The notes beneath the pieces were generated by a model that saw only the letters and a list, made by a program, of their open reading frames with translations, ran no database searches and was not told the DNA's origin. The position numbers and the translations under genes are program-made. This document shows, one piece after another, positions 41,401-49,778 of a stretch of 64,000 nt of DNA. The stretch comes from Streptomyces coacervatus (GTDB taxonomy: Bacteria; Actinomycetota; Actinomycetes; Streptomycetales; Streptomycetaceae): assembly GCF_029223485.1 (NCBI RefSeq), contig NZ_JARHTP010000002.1, positions 434,001 to 498,000 on the forward strand, read 5' to 3'. The first letter of the stretch is position 1, and every line of letters starts with the position of its first letter.

Positions 41401-42749
41401 CAGGGCTGCTCCTGAGCGGCGGAATCGGCAGGTACGGGGGCGCTGTCCGCCACGGGCTGTTCCGTGCGGGGCTGCACGGCCACTCTGGTGGCGAACCGGG
41501 CGGCCGTGGCGAGCAGCACCCAGCCACCGCTGCCCGCCGCGCGGGCCTGCGACACGTCGGTGACGGGGCGGCCGTCCGGCGCGGCGTCCTCGTATCCCTC
41601 GGGCAGACCATGGCCGTCCGCGCGCACCGGACCGGCAGGTGCCATCAGACGCATGCGGAGCAGGAGGTCGAGGACGGCGGCGAGCAGCGCGTCCCGGTCG
41701 TCCAGGAGGCCACGCTGCCAGTTGCTGCGCCGGCCGTACTCCTCGACCAGTTCGTCGAGCAGCTCCGGCAACAGCCCGTCCGGGACGGGTACGCCGATGA
41801 GGAGCCGGCCGCCGACCGCCGGATGGCCGGGGTCGGCGGGACGCAGTCGGTCCACCAGCCGCTCCACGAGCAGCAATGCCGCCTGGGCGACCGTGCCGGT
41901 TCCGGGCAGGTGCAGGTCGGTGAACTCGTCGTCCGGATCGACGAGGGCGATGCCTTCGGCGCGGATCTCGGCCTCCAGGCCCAGCAGTTCGGAGAAGGCC
42001 TGGGACTCGCGCCGCTGCCGGGTGCGTAGCCATTCGCGCTCCGCGCCGGTGAGGTCGTCGAGGTACACGACGGGCGTCTCGACGAGCCGTCTGCGGACAT
42101 AGGTACGCGGCCCGCCGAAGCCGGGGTCGGCCGCGCGGCGCACCAGATCCGCCCCGTCGCGGCTCGGGCCGAGCGGCCCGGCGACGACCGCACGGGCGAT
42201 CTCACGGTCCACGGTGAGCAGCGCCTCCCCACCCTGTTCCTCGGCGACGGCCAGGACATGCCCCTCGGTCTCCTTGAGGACGCCCCAGTCGACGAGTTGC
42301 CGCAGCGCGGCGGCGAGCGTGCGCCGCTCGGCCTGCCGCCCGGTGTCGTCGATCTCGATCCCTGCGTCGACGGCCGCGGCCCTCAGGTCGCCGACGAGTT
42401 GGGAGAGGAGGAGTTGTTCGGGGGCGGTGACGAGGACGGACAGGGCGAGCGCCAGGTAGGTGTACGTCCGTGGGGTGAACGCCGTGCCGGTGGACGGCCG
42501 TTGCAGCCGGTGACCGGACCCGGGGCCGAGGCCGGCCTTGAACAGGCGGGCGTACGACGCCTCGACGAGCAGCCGGTAGCCGAACACCTGCTGGAAGCGC
42601 TGGGCGAGCCAGTCGGCGTGGCGCCGGATCAGCGGGAAGGAGTCGCTGTGCGGGCCGTCGCTGGTGAGCAGGGGGTGGGCCAGCAGCAGCCGGGCGGCGG
42701 TGCGACGTTCCGCGGCCAGCGCCACGTCATGGGCGGAGGGCAGGGTCAT
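41397..42749 (-). CDS. jetB: Wadjet type II JetB: TIGR02678/DUF2398 kite-like subunit
   Basis: 450 residues. It begins AAERRTAARLLLAHPLLTSDGP and contains FPLIRRHADWLAQRFQQVFGYRLLVEASYARLFKAGL, the conserved DUF2398 N-terminal region. Winged-helix units typical of MksE/kite subunits are expected (LRQLVDWGVLKETEGHVLAVAEEQ is such a segment). JetB bridges the kleisin JetA and the JetC heads. The ATG overlaps the JetA stop (TGATG), and the stop overlaps the JetC GTG. Neither end shows damage. Confidence 0.9.
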   Translation of the reverse strand: MTLPSAHDVALAAERRTAARLLLAHPLLTSDGPHSDSFPLIRRHADWLAQRFQQVFGYRLLVEASYARLFKAGLGPGSGHRLQRPSTGTAFTPRTYTYLALALSVLVTAPEQLLLSQLVGDLRAAAVDAGIEIDDTGRQAERRTLAAALRQLVDWGVLKETEGHVLAVAEEQGGEALLTVDREIARAVVAGPLGPSRDGADLVRRAADPGFGGPRTYVRRRLVETPVVYLDDLTGAEREWLRTRQRRESQAFSELLGLEAEIRAEGIALVDPDDEFTDLHLPGTGTVAQAALLLVERLVDRLRPADPGHPAVGGRLLIGVPVPDGLLPELLDELVEEYGRRSNWQRGLLDDRDALLAAVLDLLLRMRLMAPAGPVRADGHGLPEGYEDAAPDGRPVTDVSQARAAGSGGWVLLATAARFATRVAVQPRTEQPVADSAPVPADSAAQEQPW

Positions 42750-44359
42750 CAGGCGCTCGCCTCCCGGGCGGCGGGCGCCGGGACGCTGCTGTCGACGGCC
42801 AGGGTGAGGTCGTCCGCCGTCAGATCGCCGTCCACGGATCGCAGCACGGTGGGCCGGCCCGGAGTGCGCCAGGCGGTGAGTCTGATGCCGAGGTCCTCGT
42901 CGGCGGCCTGCGCGCTGTCGAGCAGGAACTCGGCGGCTTCCTTGTGCAGTTGGGCATTGCCGAGGGCAGTGCTGAGCAGCTCCAGCAGCAGCCGCATTGC
43001 GGCGGAGCCCAGCCTGACCTGGTCGAACCGCCCCGAGGCGCTGCGCAGTTCGGCGGCAGCGGCCTGCCGCGCGGCGACCTGCTCACGTGCCTGCTCCACG
43101 AGGCGTCGCTTCTGCTCGGCGTGGTCCTCCACCGCTGCGGCCCGCCCGCGCGGGGCCCGGCTGCCGCGCTCGCGCAACGCCACCGGTACATCGACAACGG
43201 GCCCGGTCCACCAGCTCACATACGCCGGCACCGACGCATCGGGATCCGGCGCCACGCCCAGATGACGTGCCCCGTACAGCCCGAAGGCGGCCACCGCGAT
43301 GTCGTGGGCCTCCTCCGGATCCGCGGCATCGAACCAGGCCGCGAGCCTGAGCAGGTCCCTGCGCCGGGACATCTCCCCCGATGCCGAACGCAGCATCCGC
43401 TTGGCGTTGGCGAGCAACGACTGCAGGGCACGCAGGGTGGCATCCCGGAGTTGGTCCACCTGGCTGCCCTGACCGTCGCTGTCGGCGAACCAGTTGCGCA
43501 GCCCCTCCCAGTCGGCCGGCTCCCGGCCCCGGCTGCGCTGCACCCGCGTCTCGGGCAACGCATCGGAGAGCGCGCCCAGGCCTGCCGCGTGGGCGTCGAT
43601 CCGGCTCAGCAGCGGGGGCAGGTGCGGCCAGATCGCCCGCAGGTGCGCGGCAATGCGCGGGGCGCGGAAGGACACGTCCTCGGTGATCGCCTCCACATAG
43701 TCGAGCAGCAGCTCCTTGAACCCCTGGTACTCGGCACCGTCGAGGTCGTAGCGGGCGAGCACCTGGCCCAGGTAGGCGTAGAAGTCCCGCACCGACTCGG
43801 CGAACTCGGCGAACTGTGCGAAGAGGGTGCTGATCTTCTCCAGTGCCTGCTGCGGGTCCGCGCCACCGGGCGCGGCAGCGAGCGCGGCGATCTCGCCGAG
43901 GCCCCGGTCGACGAGCGTGAGCAGCTCGCTGCTGACCTCACGCGCGGCGTCCGCTCCGGCCAGCACCTCGTCCGCGTCGCGCTGCACGCGCTCCCCGAGC
44001 TTGGACAGCTGGTACCGAGACCGTGAGCGCTGGTACTCGGCGATGCTGGTCGCCGTGACCGTGTGCGTGCTGCGCAGCAGATTCCCCCAACGCACCAGCT
44101 GTTCAAGCCGGGCGGTCAGCGTCTCCGCACCGAGCGCCGCCCCCGGGCCGCCCGCCTGCGCCAGCTTGCCGAGCACATCGGGTACGGCCAGGTCGGCGAG
44201 CAGGGTGCCGCAGAACACCCGCATCACCGCGACGTACTCCAGGCGCTCGGGCGCGCTGAGATAGGCGTACGCACTCAGCCGCTGCCAGACCTCACCGTCG
44301 CTCCCCTCACCGGCCCGCTCGCCACGCAGTCCCTCGTGCAGTTCGTCCCCCTCCATCAT
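42749..44359 (-). CDS. jetA: Wadjet type II JetA: TIGR02677/DUF2397 kleisin-like subunit
   Basis: 536 residues. Conserved blocks include YAYLSAPERLEYVAVMRVF near the N terminus, RYQLSKLGERVQRDADEVL, and TLFAQFAEFAESVRDFYAYLGQVL in the helical middle. The family corresponds to MksF-like kleisins that close the SMC ring. The ATG at 44359 (MMEGDE) is chosen because the sequence farther upstream is not conserved-looking; no clear ribosome-binding site is visible, so a short-leader or leaderless transcript is possible. It is the first gene of the four-gene anti-plasmid operon. Confidence 0.9.
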   Translation of the reverse strand: MMEGDELHEGLRGERAGEGSDGEVWQRLSAYAYLSAPERLEYVAVMRVFCGTLLADLAVPDVLGKLAQAGGPGAALGAETLTARLEQLVRWGNLLRSTHTVTATSIAEYQRSRSRYQLSKLGERVQRDADEVLAGADAAREVSSELLTLVDRGLGEIAALAAAPGGADPQQALEKISTLFAQFAEFAESVRDFYAYLGQVLARYDLDGAEYQGFKELLLDYVEAITEDVSFRAPRIAAHLRAIWPHLPPLLSRIDAHAAGLGALSDALPETRVQRSRGREPADWEGLRNWFADSDGQGSQVDQLRDATLRALQSLLANAKRMLRSASGEMSRRRDLLRLAAWFDAADPEEAHDIAVAAFGLYGARHLGVAPDPDASVPAYVSWWTGPVVDVPVALRERGSRAPRGRAAAVEDHAEQKRRLVEQAREQVAARQAAAAELRSASGRFDQVRLGSAAMRLLLELLSTALGNAQLHKEAAEFLLDSAQAADEDLGIRLTAWRTPGRPTVLRSVDGDLTADDLTLAVDSSVPAPAAREASA

Positions 44360-44435
44360 GCTGTCGAGCGTACGGACCGCCACTGACAGTCCGGAGGAAG
44401 TCGGGAAAATCGGCCGGCACGTCACGCCGGGCGAG

Positions 44436-45668
44436 TCATGCCTCGGTGAAAGCCAGGACCACGTTGTGGCCGCCGAAGCCGAAGGAGTGGCTGACGGCCG
44501 TGCGCACCTCCTGGCGGCGGGGCTGTTTGGTGACGCAGTCGATGTCGAACTCGGGTGCAGGGGCCTGGAGGTTGGCGATCGGCGGTACGCGGCGGTGCTG
44601 GATGGTCAGGACCGTCAGGGCCGCCTCGATCGCGCCGGCGGCGCCGAGGGTATGGCCCAGCACGCCTTTGGCGGCGGTGACACTGGGGCGGTGCGGCAGG
44701 GCGCGGGCGATCAGCGTGGCCTCGGTGGCGTCGTTGAGCGGGGTGGACGTGCCGTGGGCGTTGACGTGGTCGATGTCGATGGGGGCGAGGTCTGCTTCGG
44801 CGAGGGCTGTGCGCAGTGCCGCCTCCGCGCCCTCGGCGCCCTCCGGCGGAGCGGTGGGGTGGTGCGCGTCGGAGGTGCTGCCGCATCCGGCGAGCAGCGC
44901 ATGGGGGCGCGCGCCTCGGGCTGCGGCGTCCGCGGCGCGTTCCAGGACCAGGACGCCGGCGCCCTCGGCCATCACGAAGCCGTCCCGGTCGGCGGCGAAG
45001 GGGCGGGAGGCCTCGGTGACCGCGTGGGTCCGCTCGGACAGGGCGCCCATGCGCCAGAAGCCGGTCGTGGTCAGGCGGCTGACGGCGGCCTCGACGCCGC
45101 CTGCCACCGCCACGTCGCACAGGCCGGCGGCGAGCAGATCGCGGGACAGGGCGATGGCGGTGGCTCCGGAGGCGCAGGCGGTGGCCGGTGCCAGGCTGAC
45201 GCCGTGGGCGTGCAGGTCGATGGAGACCTCGCCGGCCACCAGGTTCGGAATGATCATGGGGATGGCCAGGGGCGAGACCAGGTCGGGGCCGCGGCGTTCG
45301 AGCCGCAGGTGCTGCTCCTCCCACTTCTCGGTGCCGCCCATGCCGCAGCCGATGACCGTGGCCACGCGGGCTCCGTGCCAACTCGCCGGATCCAGGCCCG
45401 CGTCGCGCACCGCTTCCCGGGCGGCGAGGACACCGAGCTTGGCGAACCGCCCCAGGCGCCAGGACTTGCGGCCGACGCACCGGTCGATGTCCTCCTCCCG
45501 GAGCGGGAGACGGCAGGAGAAGTCCACGGGCAGGCCCTCCAGGGCCGGGTCGTGTGCGGCCAGGGAGCGTCCGGCACAGACCGCTTCCCAGGTTGCCTCC
45601 ACGCCTTGGCCTCCGGGGGTGATCAGGCCGAGGCCGGTGACGGCGACCGGCTGCTTGGCCGGGGTCAT
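44436..45668 (-). CDS. KAS II-like beta-ketoacyl-ACP synthase
   Basis: 410 residues of the condensing-enzyme family (FabF type). The catalytic Cys is in TACASGATAIAL, and the two His residues are in NAHGTSTPLNDA and GHTLGAAGAIEA. The end SHSFGFGGHNVVLAF is standard. It catalyses decarboxylative condensation of malonyl-ACP onto acyl chains. The ATG overlaps the stop of the ACP gene (ATGA), so it works with that carrier. It is the last gene of the leftward arm of the Ole-like locus and may build or modify the acyl chain for the OleA-like enzyme. Confidence 0.92.
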   Translation of the reverse strand: MTPAKQPVAVTGLGLITPGGQGVEATWEAVCAGRSLAAHDPALEGLPVDFSCRLPLREEDIDRCVGRKSWRLGRFAKLGVLAAREAVRDAGLDPASWHGARVATVIGCGMGGTEKWEEQHLRLERRGPDLVSPLAIPMIIPNLVAGEVSIDLHAHGVSLAPATACASGATAIALSRDLLAAGLCDVAVAGGVEAAVSRLTTTGFWRMGALSERTHAVTEASRPFAADRDGFVMAEGAGVLVLERAADAAARGARPHALLAGCGSTSDAHHPTAPPEGAEGAEAALRTALAEADLAPIDIDHVNAHGTSTPLNDATEATLIARALPHRPSVTAAKGVLGHTLGAAGAIEAALTVLTIQHRRVPPIANLQAPAPEFDIDCVTKQPRRQEVRTAVSHSFGFGGHNVVLAFTEA

Positions 45669-45922
45669 CGGGCCGCCGCCCCGGCCGCGCGCAGCACGTC
45701 GAGGTGGGCGGTCACCTCGGCGAGCGTCGTGGACCGGGTGGCGGCCCCGCTGTCGGCCCGCACCCCGAGGCGCTCCTCGAGAACCAGGACGAACTCGGCC
45801 AGCGCGAGGGAGTCCAGTTCGAGCTGTTCCAGGGTGACGTCCGGTGACAGCTCGTCCTCGGGGATACGGAAGGTGGAGGTGAGGGCGGCGCAGACGACGC
45901 CGTAGGTGTCGGTGGCGTGCAT
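45665..45922 (-). CDS. Acyl carrier protein
   Basis: 85 residues. The phosphopantetheine attachment site is LELDSLALAEFVLVLEERLG, with the serine of the DSL motif near residue 38. The rest is acidic and helical as in ACPs. The ATG at 45922 follows AAGGAA. It lies between the KAS III/OleA-like gene (47 bp upstream) and the KAS II-like gene (overlapping). A dedicated ACP is not part of standard OleABCD clusters, where acyl-CoA is used, so this locus probably handles an ACP-bound chain. Confidence 0.88.
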   Translation of the reverse strand: MHATDTYGVVCAALTSTFRIPEDELSPDVTLEQLELDSLALAEFVLVLEERLGVRADSGAATRSTTLAEVTAHLDVLRAAGAAAR

Positions 45923-45969
45923 GGGGCGTTCCTTGCGTAGGGGGCGGGTCCTGAAGGCGGCTGCGATCG

Positions 45970-46989
45970 TCAAGCGGGGTCGGGGTACCACTCCATGACG
46001 GCGATTCCGGCGGAGGCTCCGCTGGCGAGACCGAGGAGGGCCACCAGGGCGCCGGGGCGCAGCCTGCCTTCCCGGGCGGCCTCCACGAGCTGCAGGGGCA
46101 GGCTCGCGGTGGCGACGTTGCCGTAGCGGGGGAAGGTGGTCACGGCCCTGCCCGGGTCGATGCCGGTCGCATCGAGGATGGCGCGCGTGAAGGCCCGGGA
46201 CGGCTGGTGGACGCAGACGACATCGAGATCGTCGGGTTTGCGGCCCCACTCGCGCAGTGCGCCCATGGCCTGCTTCTCCATCCCCGTGAAAGAGGCGGCC
46301 AGCGCCTGGGAGTCGAAGCGCAGGGACATCGCCGGGGCACCCGGCGTGAAGTACGGGTTGGTGACCGTGGCCGCCCGCCAGCCGGCCGAGTTGGCGACGA
46401 AGTGGACACCGATCAGCCCGGGGCGCTCGCTCGCCTCCACCAGGAGCGCGGCCCCCAGGTCGCCGAGTGTGAGGGCGGGCAGCAACAGGGCAAGTTCGTC
46501 GCGGTTGCGCGCCGGGAGACGGGAGAGCATGCTGCCGCGTTCTCCGGTGGCGATGAGTACGCGGCGGCAGCGTCCCGCCCGGATCATTGCGTCGGCGATC
46601 TCCAGGGCGTTGAGGACGCCGTTGCAGGCGTTCTGGACGTCGAAGGCCGGTGCCGTGACGCCGAGTCGGTCGGCCACGACGTGCGCGGTGGCGGGCTCCT
46701 CCAGGTCCTTGCCGGCGGAGGCGAAGACGAGCAGGTCCACGGCGTCGGGGCCGAGGCCGCACTCGTCGAGAAGGCTCCGGGCCGCTGCGGCTGCGAGGTC
46801 GGAGGGCCGGGCGTCGGCGGGTGCCACGCGGCGCTCCTCGAAGCCGTACATCTGCCGCAGGAGGCCGGGCAGCAGACGGAGGCCGGGGTGTCGGGAGCGG
46901 ACCTCGTCCTCGATCTCCGTGCCGGTCTGACGTTCCGCGGGCGCATGGACGGCGACCCGGCGGATCGTGCTGTGGCAGGGCCTGGTCAT
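45970..46989 (-). CDS. KAS III/OleA-like condensing enzyme
   Basis: 339 residues of the thiolase superfamily. The active-site Cys is in VQNACNGVLNALE, the His in CVHQPSRAFTRA and the Asn in YGNVATASLPLQL, the Cys-His-Asn set of KAS III and OleA. OleA joins two acyl thioesters head to head to make a 2-alkyl-3-ketoacid. The neighbours on the opposite strand are OleB-, OleC- and OleD-like genes, which supports an OleA role, though a plain KAS III starter enzyme is possible. RBS AGGA lies 6 bases before the ATG at 46989. Confidence 0.82.
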   Translation of the reverse strand: MTRPCHSTIRRVAVHAPAERQTGTEIEDEVRSRHPGLRLLPGLLRQMYGFEERRVAPADARPSDLAAAAARSLLDECGLGPDAVDLLVFASAGKDLEEPATAHVVADRLGVTAPAFDVQNACNGVLNALEIADAMIRAGRCRRVLIATGERGSMLSRLPARNRDELALLLPALTLGDLGAALLVEASERPGLIGVHFVANSAGWRAATVTNPYFTPGAPAMSLRFDSQALAASFTGMEKQAMGALREWGRKPDDLDVVCVHQPSRAFTRAILDATGIDPGRAVTTFPRYGNVATASLPLQLVEAAREGRLRPGALVALLGLASGASAGIAVMEWYPDPA

Positions 46990-47123
46990 GAAAGTCCTGC
47001 CGTCTCCGCGGCCCGGGCCGCAGTCGTCGTCGAGTGCCGCCCGGCGGCGGCCCGGGCAAGTGAAGTGAGAAGACGCGGCGCACGGCAAACGGATGCCGGC
47101 CCGGATACCGCCAGTGGAGTGAT

Positions 47124-47142
47124 CATGAACGGAGGCTTCATG
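47124..47142. promoter_or_regulatory. Inverted repeat in the divergent oleA/oleB-like promoter region
   Basis: CATGAA (47124-47129), 7 bp, TTCATG (47137-47142), in the 206-bp region between the two divergent arms. Candidate operator for both directions. A short frame 47125-47205 (26 codons, starting inside the repeat and ending just after the hydrolase start) might act as a coupled leader. Confidence 0.4.
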
Positions 47143-47195
47143 CCTGGGAGTTACGCACGGCACGGGGAGGATCCTGCGGGGCCGACAATGCTCCG

Positions 47196-48122
47196 ATGTC
47201 GCTGACCGAGGCCGAACTCCGGTGTCCCGATTATGACTTCGCCCCGAACTGGTTCGCGAACGGCGGTGTGCGCCAGCACTATCTCGACGAGGGCACGGGC
47301 GCGCCGCTGCTCATGCTGCACGGCAACCCGACGTGGAGCTACATGTGGCGGCACCTGGTGCGGGACCTGCGCTCCGACCACCGGTGCATCGTCCCCGACC
47401 ACATCGGTATGGGCCCGTCCGAGCGCCCCAGTGAGTCCGACTACGCCTACACCGCCTCCAGTCGCCTGGCGGATCTGGAGCGTCTGGTGCAGCACCTGCA
47501 GGCCGAGCGTGGCCTGCCGGCCCGGGGCTGGACTCTGATCGGGCACGACTGGGGCGGAATCATCGGCATGGCCCTTGCACGCCGCCGACCCGGATGGGTC
47601 TCCCGCATCGTCATGCTCAACTCCGCCGCCTTCACGATGCCGGCCGGCTACCGCCTGCCGTGGTTCCTGCGCCTGATCCGCTCCGGGGGCCGCCCGCCGG
47701 CCTGGTTCGTGCACCGCACCAACGCCTTCGCCGTGGCCGCATCTCGTCTCGGCGTGACGTCCCCGCTGCCCGCCCCGGTACGCCGTGCCTACCTGGCCCC
47801 CTATCGCCGCGAGCACCGGCGGCTGGCGGTGCTGCGGTTCGTCCAGGACATTCCTGTGACCTCCGCCGACCCGGCGTGGCCGCTGATCGACGTGGGCCCG
47901 GACGAACCACCGGAGATGACGTCACTGCCCATGCTGCTGTGCTGGGGCGGCCGGGACCCGGTCTTCGACCACCGCTTCCTCGCCGAGTGGCGACGCCGCT
48001 TCCCCTCCGCCGAGGTACGGCTGTTTCCACGCGCCGGCCACCTCGTCCAGGAGGACGCCCGCGAGGAAGTCATCGCCTCGGTACGGGATTTCCTCGGCCG
48101 CCACCCGGAAAGGCAGAGCTGA
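47196..48122 (+). CDS. OleB-like alpha/beta-hydrolase (haloalkane-dehalogenase-type)
   Basis: 308 residues. The oxyanion-hole region is HGNPTWSYMWRHLVRDL, the nucleophile elbow has aspartate (LIGHDWGGIIGMAL), and the catalytic His is in FPRAGHLVQEDA. This Asp-type hydrolase group includes haloalkane dehalogenases and OleB, which decarboxylates beta-lactones to olefins. The presence of OleC- and OleD-like genes directly behind favours OleB. The ATG at 47196 begins MSLTEAELRC. It is divergent from the OleA-like gene. Confidence 0.88.
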   Translation: MSLTEAELRCPDYDFAPNWFANGGVRQHYLDEGTGAPLLMLHGNPTWSYMWRHLVRDLRSDHRCIVPDHIGMGPSERPSESDYAYTASSRLADLERLVQHLQAERGLPARGWTLIGHDWGGIIGMALARRRPGWVSRIVMLNSAAFTMPAGYRLPWFLRLIRSGGRPPAWFVHRTNAFAVAASRLGVTSPLPAPVRRAYLAPYRREHRRLAVLRFVQDIPVTSADPAWPLIDVGPDEPPEMTSLPMLLCWGGRDPVFDHRFLAEWRRRFPSAEVRLFPRAGHLVQEDAREEVIASVRDFLGRHPERQS

Positions 48123-48125
48123 GCC

Positions 48126-49778
48126 GTGGCCACCTCCCCAACTACCGTGCCCGGCACGCAGGTCGGGCTGCTGGGACGGCTGGCGCACTGGCAGCAGTGC
48201 CGGCCCGACCAGGTCGCCCTCGACACCTTCGGCGGCCGGCGCAGGGAACGAATCACGTACGCCGACCTGTACGTCCGATGCCTGCGCACCGCCGACGCGT
48301 TGGCCGCCGCGGGCATCGGCCGGGGCACTCGTGCGGTGGTGATGACCCGCCGCCCGGCGGACCTGCTCGCCACGGTGTACGCGCTGTCCGCGCTCGGAGC
48401 CTGCGCCGTGCTGATCGACCCCGGCCTGCCCCGTGCCGCACTGCGCCGGTGTCTGCAGGAGGCCGCCCCTCACGCATTCGTGGGAGAACCGCTGGCGCAG
48501 GTGGCACGCACGCTGCGCGGCTGGGCGCCGCCCAGCGTGCGCACGGTGATCTCCACCGGCCGTGGTCCCGAGCCCTGGCCGTCCATCGCCGCGCTCGCCC
48601 GCACGGCACCGCGCGTCCCGCTGGATGCCGCGGGCGACAGCACGGCGCTGATCGCGTACACCTCGGGCTCCACGGGCACACCGAAGGGCGTCGTCTACAC
48701 CAACGAGCAGCTGGTACGCCAATGCGGGGCCACGGGAGGCATTCTCGGGGCGCGCCCGGGAACCGTGCTGCTCGTCGGGTTTCTGCCCTTCGCCCTGGGC
48801 GGCCCGGCCCTCGGCGTCACCGTCGTCATCCCCCGGATGGACTTCCGCAGGCCGGGCCGGGCTCGCCGGGCCGACCTGCTGCAAGCAGTGACGCAGACCG
48901 GCGCGACCTGCCTGCTGGGCTCCCCGGCCCTGATGAGCGTTCTCGCCGGAGACGGGCGCAGGGAACCGGCCCTGGCCTCCGCGCGGGCGGTCGCCACCTT
49001 CGGCGCCCCGCTGGAGTACGACCTCCTGGACCGCCTCACCGCCACCCTGCCGGACCGGTCCGTGATCCGCAGCGTGTACGGCGCCACCGAGAGCCTCCCG
49101 GTGAGTGCGATCGACGGCCGGGACCTGCGCTCCGCGCGCGCCGCATCCGAACGAGGCGCCGGACGGTGCGTGGGCCGGACCGTGCCGGCCATGTCCGTGC
49201 AAATCATCCCGCCGGACGCCGGACCGATCGCTCACTGGTCCGAGGTCGAGCCGCTGCCCGCACAGGCCATCGGCGAGATCGCGGTGTACGGCCCCCTGGT
49301 CAGCCGCACCTACTACGGCCGCCCGCACGCCGACACCGAGGCGAAGATCCTCGACGGGCCGTCCGTCTGGCACCGCACGGGCGACCTGGGCCGCAGAGAC
49401 GACGAAGGCAACCTCTGGTACTGCGGACGCAAGGCGCACGCGGTCCACGGCCCCGACGGCCCCCTGTACACCGAATGCATCGAGCCGGCGTGCAACGCGG
49501 TCGACGGAGTCCGACGCACCGCGCTGGTCGACGCCGGCAGCGACCAACAGGCCCTGCCCGCACTGTGCGTGGAAACCGAAGGCCCGCGGCGCGGTGCCGA
49601 GCGGCGCCGGATCGTCGCCGACCTGCGCCGCACCCTCGCCGCACTGGACAACGGTGCCCAGGTCCGCGCGATCTTCTTCCACCCCGGGTTCCCCGTCGAC
49701 GTCCGGCACAACTCGAAGATCGAACGAGGCGCACTCGGCCAGTGGGCACGGCGCCGTCTCACGGGGGAACGCGTATGA
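48126..49778 (+). CDS. OleC-like AMP-dependent ligase (beta-lactone synthetase type)
   Basis: 550 residues of the acyl-adenylate superfamily. The P-loop-like motif is IAYTSGSTGTPKGVVYTNEQ, followed by SVYGATESLPV and, near the C terminus, WHRTGDLGRRDDEGNLWYCGRK with the conserved Asp. In OleC the ligase closes a beta-hydroxy acid into a beta-lactone with ATP. The GTG start is 3 bp after the hydrolase stop, and the stop overlaps the reductase ATG (ATGA). Substrate may be acyl chains built by the KAS/ACP genes of the opposite arm. Confidence 0.87.
   Translation: MATSPTTVPGTQVGLLGRLAHWQQCRPDQVALDTFGGRRRERITYADLYVRCLRTADALAAAGIGRGTRAVVMTRRPADLLATVYALSALGACAVLIDPGLPRAALRRCLQEAAPHAFVGEPLAQVARTLRGWAPPSVRTVISTGRGPEPWPSIAALARTAPRVPLDAAGDSTALIAYTSGSTGTPKGVVYTNEQLVRQCGATGGILGARPGTVLLVGFLPFALGGPALGVTVVIPRMDFRRPGRARRADLLQAVTQTGATCLLGSPALMSVLAGDGRREPALASARAVATFGAPLEYDLLDRLTATLPDRSVIRSVYGATESLPVSAIDGRDLRSARAASERGAGRCVGRTVPAMSVQIIPPDAGPIAHWSEVEPLPAQAIGEIAVYGPLVSRTYYGRPHADTEAKILDGPSVWHRTGDLGRRDDEGNLWYCGRKAHAVHGPDGPLYTECIEPACNAVDGVRRTALVDAGSDQQALPALCVETEGPRRGAERRRIVADLRRTLAALDNGAQVRAIFFHPGFPVDVRHNSKIERGALGQWARRRLTGERV

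Noticed and set aside
41401..42033. N-terminal extension of JetC upstream of 41400
   Set aside because: It overlaps JetB completely and is low-complexity Arg/Gly/Pro; GTG at 41400 overlaps the JetB stop in the usual way.
47001..47060. GC-rich palindromic runs such as GCGGCCCGGGCCGC
   Set aside because: Expected by chance in this base composition; no supporting context.
48126..49778. NRPS-type adenylation domain for the ligase
   Set aside because: No carrier protein or condensation domain is fused, and the gene sits between OleB- and OleD-like genes, which fits OleC better.
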